NCBI RefSeq assembly: GCF_900104725.1
Contig: NZ_LT629758.1
Location: 8,394,001-8,458,000 of the forward strand
DNA: 64,000 bases
From: Actinoplanes derwentensis
Lineage (GTDB): Bacteria > Actinomycetota > Actinomycetes > Mycobacteriales > Micromonosporaceae
Direction: 5' to 3'
The notes under the pieces: generated by a model
What the model was told of the DNA's origin: nothing
Database searches by the model: none
Seen by the model: only the letters and a program-made list of their open reading frames with translations
Part shown: in pieces, positions 59,062 through 64,000 of the stretch
Layout: each line of letters starts with the position of its first letter
Position numbering within the stretch: position 1 is the stretch's first letter
Translations under genes and position numbers: made by a program

Positions 59062-59904
59062 GTGACAAACTGGATGACCGCGGCCGGGCTCGCCTTCATC
59101 GCAGGCGGCCTCGCCACGCTGATCAGCTTCCGCGCCGTGCTCTTCGGTGGCGGGGCTCGCCGGTCGGACCGGGCCGGCTCATCCGCTCGCCGCCGGCGCT
59201 CGGAGACCGTGCGGTCCGCTCCCGAACCTCGCGCGATGGTGCAGGTCGAGACCGCGGAGTCCCCGGCCGTGCCACGACGCCGGTTGGTGGCCGCTCTCAG
59301 CGAGCGGGAGCCCGACGCCCTCAGCGGTCAAGAAGGCGGTCAAGAAGGCGAGCGGGAAAGCGCGCGGCAGCCCGTCGCGGAGACGGCGAGTGCGGCCAGT
59401 GGCCTGGCCTCGATAGGGCTGGCCGATGACGAGGACGACGCGGGAGACGACGAGGACGTGGAGCGCGACGATGAGCCGGACTCTTCCTGGCCTCCGCGCC
59501 GGCTGCGGCGGGAACCGGAACCGGACAGCCGGGCCTGGGCCCGGCGGGACGCCGAGATCCCCAGCGGGTACGCCGGGCGCTTCGGTGACCTCGAGGACAA
59601 ACCGGCCTCGGACTGGGACCGCCACTCCGGCGCCGACGATCGCCCGCCGGCCGGCGACTACTGGACTCCGGTGCCGGACGACCTCTACGCGGCGTCCGCC
59701 ATGGAGCCGTTGCCGCCGGTCCCCGATTACGAGCCGGCGACCGGTTTTGATCTGCCACCGATCCCGGCGACCGGCCCGATGCCGGAGTGGCCGCCCCGGA
59801 AACGCCGGGTCCAGTTGCCGCGGGCATGGGCCGAGCGGGACGATCCCGAGAAGCGCCCCAGCCCGCGCCCCTATGTCAGCCGTCACTCGGTGGAGGGGCA
59901 CTAA
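59062..59904 (+). CDS. Single-pass membrane protein with disordered acidic tail
   Basis: A 280-residue protein of unknown function. A short N-terminus leads into one membrane helix (about 5-25, TAAGLAFIAGGLATLISF), then a long cytosolic tail rich in Arg/Glu/Asp/Pro (residues 30-280) with no recognisable domain; WPPRR and WPPRKRR motifs occur twice. It begins at GTG 59062, with about 110 bases separating it from the start of divergent accD. It lies about 10 bases before birA, so they may be one transcript. Confidence 0.65.
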   Translation: MTNWMTAAGLAFIAGGLATLISFRAVLFGGGARRSDRAGSSARRRRSETVRSAPEPRAMVQVETAESPAVPRRRLVAALSEREPDALSGQEGGQEGERESARQPVAETASAASGLASIGLADDEDDAGDDEDVERDDEPDSSWPPRRLRREPEPDSRAWARRDAEIPSGYAGRFGDLEDKPASDWDRHSGADDRPPAGDYWTPVPDDLYAASAMEPLPPVPDYEPATGFDLPPIPATGPMPEWPPRKRRVQLPRAWAERDDPEKRPSPRPYVSRHSVEGH

Positions 59905-59913
59905 GCTGCCCTG

Positions 59914-60735
59914 ATGGGCTATACCGAGCTTGACCGGCCGCCGCTGTCCGAACGGGCGCTGACCCGGGCCCTGGTCACCCCGGGCGGCTTCTGGTCGCGG
60001 ATCGAGGTGCGCGAGGAGACCGGCTCGACAAACGCCGACGTGTCGGCGGCGGCTGCTCAAGGCGTACCGGAAGGCCTGGTGGTGGTGGCCGAGAGCCAAG
60101 TCGCCGGGCGTGGCCGCCGGGACCGGCAGTGGATGTCCCCGCCACGGGCCGGGCTCACCGTGAGTGTCCTGCTGCGGCCCGGGCCGACGGTGCCCACCTC
60201 GGCGTTCGGCTGGCTGCCGCTGCTGGCCGGGGTGGCCCTGGCCGAGGCGGTGAACCGGGTGTCCGACGTGGACGCGACCCTGAAATGGCCGAACGACCTG
60301 ATCGTCCACGACCGCAAGTGCGCCGGGATCCTGGCCGAAGTGGCCGGCGATGCGGTGGTGGTCGGGATCGGCCTGAACGTGAGCACCCGTGCCGAGGAGC
60401 TGCCCGAGACGACCGGGGTGCCGGCCACGTCGCTGCGGCTGGCCGGTGCCGAGAACATCGACCGGGACCCGCTGCTGCGGGCGCTGCTGCGCGGTGTGGA
60501 CAGGTGGTACGGGGGCTGGCGGGACGCGGCCGGGGACGCCGAGATGTGCGGGCTGCTCGCCACCTACCAGCGGAGCTGCGCGACGATCGGCCGGGACGTG
60601 CGGGTGCTGCTGCCGGCCGGCGGGGAGAAGGCCGGCGAGGCGATCGCGGTCGACCGGGACGGGCAGTTGGTGATCCGTACGGTGGAAGGCAGTGAATTTC
60701 GGGTCTCGGCAGGGGATGTCCTGCACGTACGCTGA
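59914..60735 (+). CDS. birA: Biotin-[acetyl-CoA-carboxylase] ligase
   Basis: Attaches biotin to the BCCP Lys of acyl-CoA carboxylase (accA3 here). The 273-residue single-domain ligase lacks the N-terminal DNA-binding domain of E. coli BirA, so it is enzyme only. It has the biotinyl-AMP loop GRGRRDRQWMSPP, GLTVSVLLRP, KWPNDLIVHDRKCAGILAEVAG and the C-terminal SH3-like domain. Length and motifs are normal. ATG 59914 is used. The PH-domain gene starts four bases after its stop. In mycobacteria birA (Rv3279c) is likewise next to accD5 and the PH protein (Rv3278c). Confidence 0.92.
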   Translation: MGYTELDRPPLSERALTRALVTPGGFWSRIEVREETGSTNADVSAAAAQGVPEGLVVVAESQVAGRGRRDRQWMSPPRAGLTVSVLLRPGPTVPTSAFGWLPLLAGVALAEAVNRVSDVDATLKWPNDLIVHDRKCAGILAEVAGDAVVVGIGLNVSTRAEELPETTGVPATSLRLAGAENIDRDPLLRALLRGVDRWYGGWRDAAGDAEMCGLLATYQRSCATIGRDVRVLLPAGGEKAGEAIAVDRDGQLVIRTVEGSEFRVSAGDVLHVR

Positions 60736-60739
60736 CCGC

Positions 60740-61273
60740 GTGTCGTTCCCGGAGGAACTGCTCGCCGACGAGGAGGAGATCGTCCTCCACTTGCGCGGGC
60801 ACTGGAAGGCGGCGGTCGTCCCGGCCGTCGTGCTGCTGCTGGCCGTGACCGGTCTCGTGATGGCCTGGGTGCTGCTCCCGCCGACCGAGGGCGGCCGGAT
60901 CGGCCTGCTGATGGTGTTCGCCATCATGCTCTACTACGGATCCCGGTACGGCCTGCTGCCATTGTTCGGCTGGTGGACCACCGAGTTCGTGCTGACCAGC
61001 GAGCGCCTGCTGATCCAGCGGGGTGTGCTCGTGCGGGAGCGGCGCGACCTGCCGCTGAACCGGGTCAACGACCATGCGCTGACGCAGACCCTGCTGGACC
61101 GGATGTTCGGCAGTGGGACGCTCGTCATCGACTCGATCGGGGATCAGAGCGCCGTGCTGGCCGGGATTCCCGCCGCCCAGCTCGTGCAGAGCACCCTGTA
61201 CGAGCTGATCGAGCTGGCCCCGGAACCGGAGCCGGTCAGCGAGGATCCAGCTCCGGCCGCAGATCGAGGTTAG
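60740..61273 (+). CDS. PH-domain (bPH2/DUF304) membrane protein
   Basis: A 177-residue protein. N-terminal EELLADEEEIVLHLRGHW precedes two membrane helices (about 25-45 and 50-70), then a bacterial PH-like domain with TEFVLTSERLLIQRGVLVRERRDLPLNRVNDHA, a typical bPH_2 motif. Its function is unknown; family members lie at the membrane. It starts at GTG 60740 just after birA. Its last 38 bases overlap the convergent GtrA gene. Confidence 0.87.
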   Translation: MSFPEELLADEEEIVLHLRGHWKAAVVPAVVLLLAVTGLVMAWVLLPPTEGGRIGLLMVFAIMLYYGSRYGLLPLFGWWTTEFVLTSERLLIQRGVLVRERRDLPLNRVNDHALTQTLLDRMFGSGTLVIDSIGDQSAVLAGIPAAQLVQSTLYELIELAPEPEPVSEDPAPAADRG

Positions 61274-61793
61274 CCGCGCTGCCCGGCTCGTCGACCGCGC
61301 TGAGTTCGGCGAACCCGGCGGTCGCGTCCATGTCGGCGATGGCGCCCTCGTTCCCGTCGACCGGCGGCTTCAGGAAGACGAACGTGCGATACGACCAGAA
61401 CCGGAAGATCGTGGCGATCCCGATGCCCAGTGTCGTCATGGCGAGCAGGCGCAGCTTGTCGTCGTGTTCGGAGAGACCGAACCCGTACTTGCCGAGCGCC
61501 GTCATGCCGGACTGGATCAGCATGCCGAGCAGATTGAAGCCGAAGAACAGGGTGTACTCCCGGCGCAGGGCGGTCCGGGTGTGGTGCCGGTACGTCCAGT
61601 ACCGGTTCGCCAGGTAGGCCAGGGTGGTCGTGATGACCGTGGCCAGGACGCTCGACTTCACCGGCCCGATCGGCATCGCCACGTAGTAGATAGCCAGGTA
61701 CAGCAGCGTGTTACCGGCCCCGATGACGCCGAAGGCGATCGCCTCGGGGGCAAGGTGACGGACTCGTTCCGTCAACGTGCTGACTGATGGCAT
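61236..61793 (-). CDS. GtrA-family membrane protein (first)
   Basis: A 185-residue four-helix GtrA/DPMS-like protein. It has the family pattern FGVIGAGNTLLYLAIYYV and the motif NRYWTYRHH with TALRREYTLFFGFNLLGML, then a C-terminal FRFWSYRTFVFLKP. GtrA proteins assist transfer of lipid-linked glucose or other sugars across the membrane. An acidic tail of about 40 residues follows the last helix. It overlaps the PH gene at its 3' end. A second paralogue lies 37 bases upstream on the same strand. Confidence 0.88.
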   Translation of the reverse strand: MPSVSTLTERVRHLAPEAIAFGVIGAGNTLLYLAIYYVAMPIGPVKSSVLATVITTTLAYLANRYWTYRHHTRTALRREYTLFFGFNLLGMLIQSGMTALGKYGFGLSEHDDKLRLLAMTTLGIGIATIFRFWSYRTFVFLKPPVDGNEGAIADMDATAGFAELSAVDEPGSAANLDLRPELDPR

Positions 61794-61830
61794 TGGGCAA
61801 CCTTACGGGAGCGGGGGCGATTACAGCGGG

Positions 61831-62340
61831 TCACTGTGAGGCTGGCGACTGTGCCGCGGGGGCGACGTTGACCCGGAAGACGTAACGGCGGTAGGACCAG
61901 AATCGGAACAGGGTGCCCAGCGCGGTCCCGACACCCAGACCGGCGATGTTGTCGGCGAGTCTGCTCCGCGCGGGCGCCCAGACCGAGCCCAGTCCGTAGT
62001 GGCTGATCGCGAGACAAGCCAGGGCGATGCCGAGTCCGATCAGGTTGAGCACGAAGAACGTGGTGTACTGCCGGGTCATGCTGACGTGATCGCCGTCGTC
62101 GCGCCAGGTCCAGAATCGGTTGCCGAAGAACGCGATCGTGGTGGCGACAGTGGTGGAGACGGTCTTGGCGATCAGCGTTTCGATGCCCTGCTGCAGCAGC
62201 AGGTTGTAGAGCACCAGGTCGACGGTGAAGGCGAAGCCGCCGACGGCGCCGAACTTGCCCAGTTCGCTGACGAGTCCCCGGAGCCGGGAGCGCAGGTCGG
62301 GGTTCGGGGGCACGGAACCGAGGGTACCGGTGCCGGTCAC
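61831..62340 (-). CDS. GtrA-family membrane protein (second)
   Basis: A 169-residue GtrA protein with KFGAVGGFAFTVDLVLYNLLLQQ, GNRFWTWRDDGD and FRFWSYRRYVFRVN, the same family landmarks as the neighbour. Start is at GTG 62340, nine bases after GAGGA; an ATG at 62385 is possible but has no ribosome site and would overlap the sigma gene. The two GtrA genes may come from duplication and follow the sigma factor gene on the same strand by 26 bases. Confidence 0.85.
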   Translation of the reverse strand: MTGTGTLGSVPPNPDLRSRLRGLVSELGKFGAVGGFAFTVDLVLYNLLLQQGIETLIAKTVSTTVATTIAFFGNRFWTWRDDGDHVSMTRQYTTFFVLNLIGLGIALACLAISHYGLGSVWAPARSRLADNIAGLGVGTALGTLFRFWSYRRYVFRVNVAPAAQSPASQ

Positions 62341-62365
62341 GTACGGCAGTCCTCGTTGCCGAGCC

Positions 62366-63130
62366 TTAACCGGGCGTCTCTGCATGGTGACGCTGCCGAT
62401 ACGGAGCGTTACGAAAACTGTCCACTTCGCGGATCTCAGCGAGGCGGTCGCGGCACTCGGAGCACCAGGTGAGGTGGGCGCCCATCCGATGCGCGTCCCG
62501 GGGGGCGAGCCGTCCGCGCACCTGCCCACCGAGGCGTTCGCCGGCCCACCGGCACTCCGGATGGTCGCCGGTTGCGACGTGCTGCTGCAGGTAGAGGCTG
62601 CGCAGGCCCTCGCGGGCGCGGTGAGCGAGGACGGCCACCGCGTTCGGGGTCAGGCCCATCCGGGGTGCCAGTTCGGCCGGGGTGCTGCCCTCGATCTCGG
62701 TCTGCCACAGGACGTCCCGCCAGCGTTCGGGTAGCTGCCGGAACGCGGCGGCCGCGAAGGTGCGCTCCAGCCGGTCCAGGGCCGGATCGGTGAACGGCTC
62801 GCCCGGGTCGTACCGGGACAGGTCGTCGGTGAACTCCAGTCGCCGGTCCAGTCGCGCCCGCTGGTAACAGAGGTGCCGCATGGTCGTGTGCAGGTAGGCG
62901 CGGAACGCCACGAGGGGGCCACGCCCGGCTCGCAGCGTGGCGAACACCTTGACGAACGTCTCGGCCACCAGGTCGTCGACGTCGGCGGGGCGGTTGACCA
63001 GACCGAAGGCGAACCTGCGGGCTGCCGTGCGGTGTCGCTCGTAGAGCGTCCCGTAAGCGGCGGTGTCGCCGGCCCGGACCGCGGCGAGCAGGCCGGTGTC
63101 CGAGTCCGCGTCGTTGCCCGGGATCGTCAT
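62366..63130 (-). CDS. ECF-type RNA polymerase sigma factor with C-terminal zinc-binding anti-sigma-like segment
   Basis: A 254-residue sigma-70 family factor. Region 2 spans about 20-95 (PADVDDLVAETFVKVFATL; YLHTTMRHLCYQRAR), region 4 about 125-180 (LPERWRDVLWQTEIEGSTPAELAPRMGL, NAVAVLAHRAREGL). Residues 190-235 carry an H-x3-C-x2-C motif (His219, Cys223, Cys226, AHLTWCSEC) and Cys193, like the zinc-binding anti-sigma (ZAS) segment, fused to the sigma in one chain. That form is known from some actinobacterial ECF groups. It is transcribed before the two GtrA genes; the target promoter is unknown. Confidence 0.87.
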   Translation of the reverse strand: MTIPGNDADSDTGLLAAVRAGDTAAYGTLYERHRTAARRFAFGLVNRPADVDDLVAETFVKVFATLRAGRGPLVAFRAYLHTTMRHLCYQRARLDRRLEFTDDLSRYDPGEPFTDPALDRLERTFAAAAFRQLPERWRDVLWQTEIEGSTPAELAPRMGLTPNAVAVLAHRAREGLRSLYLQQHVATGDHPECRWAGERLGGQVRGRLAPRDAHRMGAHLTWCSECRDRLAEIREVDSFRNAPYRQRHHAETPG

Positions 63131-63441
63131 TCCGCCTCCTGTGGCCGGAACTGCGAAGAAAGCCCGATTACGCGAAAGTCTAAGGCGTTAAGTCCCTTTT
63201 GTGAAAGTTGTCAGGAGTGCCGGTGTGGCTCGCCCTGATTCGGCGCCCGTGCGCACTGCTGCACGTTGCGGCGAAGAATCGATCGTTAACGAGCATGTAC
63301 GCCAAAGATTGTGCGGTTGTCCACAGATTCAGCCGATGAACTCAACGTGTTGTCGGGCTTACGCTGACGTGACTCCCGTGACGAGGCCGGTTTGCCCGGC
63401 CCTGTCAGTCATAGGTCAGTGCCGACCGAAGGAGCTTCATC
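63131..63441 (+). other. Intergenic region between sigma factor and PEP carboxykinase genes
   Basis: About 310 bases between divergent starts. AT-richer around 63150-63200 and 63260-63350, where both promoters presumably lie. No gene or notable repeat seen. The ribosome site AAGGAG precedes the carboxykinase TTG at about 9 bases. Confidence 0.45.
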
Positions 63442-64000
63442 TTGTCTCAGCCCCCTACCTCGCATCCCCGCCTGCTGGCGTGGATCGACGAGGTCGCCGC
63501 CCTGACCACACCCGACCGCATCGTCTGGTGTGACGGTTCCGAGGCCGAGTGGACCCGTCTCACCGACGAACTGGTCGACTCCGGCGCCCTGGTCCGCCTC
63601 GACCAGAAGAAGAAACCGAACTCGTTCTGGGCGCGCACCGACCCGTCCGATGTGGCCCGGGTCGAGGAACGCACCTACATCTGTTCCGACGACGAGGCCG
63701 ACGCCGGGCCCACCAACAACTGGATGGCCCCGGCCGAGATGAAGCAGCTGATGACCGGGCTGTACCGGGGCTGCATGACCGGCCGGACGATGTATGTCGT
63801 CCCGTTCTGCATGGGCCCGCTGGACGCCGCCGATCCGATGTTCGGTGTGGAGCTGACCGACAGCCCCTACGTCGTGGCCAGCATGCGGATCATGACGCGG
63901 ATGGGCTCAGACGTGCTTTCCTCGATGGGAGCGGACGCGGACTTCGTTCCGGCCCTGCACTCGGTCGGCGCACCGCTCTCCAAAGATCAAACAGACGCCG
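63442..64000 (+). CDS. pckG: Phosphoenolpyruvate carboxykinase (GTP), N-terminal part
   Basis: The frame from a TTG at 63442 runs off the window and encodes 186 residues of GTP-dependent PEP carboxykinase, which makes PEP from oxaloacetate in gluconeogenesis. Recognisable parts are [12 protein letters not shown], the Asn-Asn-Trp-Met (TNNWMAP) segment and [21 protein letters not shown], characteristic of the family. AAGGAG lies about nine bases before the TTG. Kinase-type active-site motifs lie further downstream, outside the window. Confidence 0.93.
   Translation, partial: MSQPPTSHPRLLAWIDEVAALTTPDRIVWCDGSEAEWTRLTDELVDSGALVRLDQKKKPNSFWARTDPSDVARVEERTYICSDDEADAGPTNNWMAPAEMKQLMTGLYRGCMTGRTMYVVPFCMGPLDAADPMFGVELTDSPYVVASMRIMTRMGSDVLSSMGADADFVPALHSVGAPLSKDQTDA

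Noticed and set aside
1..64000. tRNA, rRNA, riboswitch or intact insertion sequence
   Set aside because: None recognised by eye; the IS110-like protein lacks the rest of an element and terminal sequences.

Overview
The window is high-GC actinobacterial DNA, most likely a Micromonosporaceae member such as an Actinoplanes relative. Evidence: very GC-rich third codon positions, many GTG starts, frequent 4-base ATGA/GTGA gene overlaps, a complete cvn (conservon) operon, GPP34- and SCO6745-family proteins, a Thr/Ser kinase with a Micromonosporaceae-style extracellular tail, and gene order recalling Mycobacterium tuberculosis birA-accD5-accE5-maf-accA3 ... lpdA ... amiA1/B1-pmmB-upp ... add-deoA-cdd. 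The genus is an inference from memory; no search was run.

Layout. 1-9037: nucleoside uptake and salvage. The end of a BMP-family lipoprotein is followed by an ABC ATPase, two permeases, cytidine deaminase, thymidine phosphorylase and a DUF4272 protein in one tightly packed operon, then an RlmA-like methyltransferase (opposite strand) and adenosine deaminase. 9491-14460: a four-gene cvn operon (sensor kinase, roadblock, DUF742, small GTPase) closed by a clear terminator. 14936-18215: a minus-strand protein that looks like a domesticated IS110 transposase domain carrying the C-terminal tail of the cvn kinase, and an acidic unknown. 18310-22194: two ALDH-family genes and deoC (minus), then upp. 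22231-22607: a long inverted repeat holding three 43-nt palindromes. 22632-27130: Nudix hydrolase, GT4 glycosyltransferase and a GT2/CDP-glycerol glycerophosphotransferase (teichoic-acid type), with galE diverging. 28517-41507: GPP34, phosphosugar mutase, Ser/Thr kinase, M20 amidohydrolase, DUF4349 lipoprotein, MBL-fold enzyme, three small unknown or family-only proteins, tandem GNAT, gamma-glutamylcyclotransferase-like protein, LpdA-type flavoprotein and DedA. 41859-44317: accA3-type biotin carboxylase/BCCP and maf.

44548-52290: a minus-strand array of type VII (ESX) secretion genes without any Ecc apparatus gene: two intact PE-like/PPE-like/mycosin cassettes and, between them, a decayed one with a mycosin pseudogene (one nonsense codon and one frameshift) and a leader remnant. 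The array separates maf from a 65-residue acyl-CoA carboxylase epsilon subunit (accE, 52400-52597). accE in turn is separated from the beta subunit accD (57378-58952) by a large Ser/Thr kinase with decapeptide repeats, a small membrane protein and an M50-like membrane protease. The four acc/maf genes keep the same order and strand as the ancestral block, so the ESX and kinase genes look inserted.

59062-64000: disordered membrane protein, birA, PH-domain membrane protein, two GtrA proteins, an ECF sigma factor with a fused zinc anti-sigma-like tail, and the start of GTP-type PEP carboxykinase.

How the genes fit together: imported nucleosides are deaminated (cdd, add) and phosphorolysed (deoA); the released sugar phosphate can pass through the sugar mutase, deoC and ALDH, while upp recovers uracil. 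accA/accD/accE plus birA form a biotin-dependent acyl-CoA carboxylase and its biotin ligase. The most unusual items are the IS110-like/cvn-tail protein, the 43-nt palindrome family with compensatory changes, and the ESX cassette array. No tRNA, rRNA, CRISPR array or intact insertion sequence was seen.
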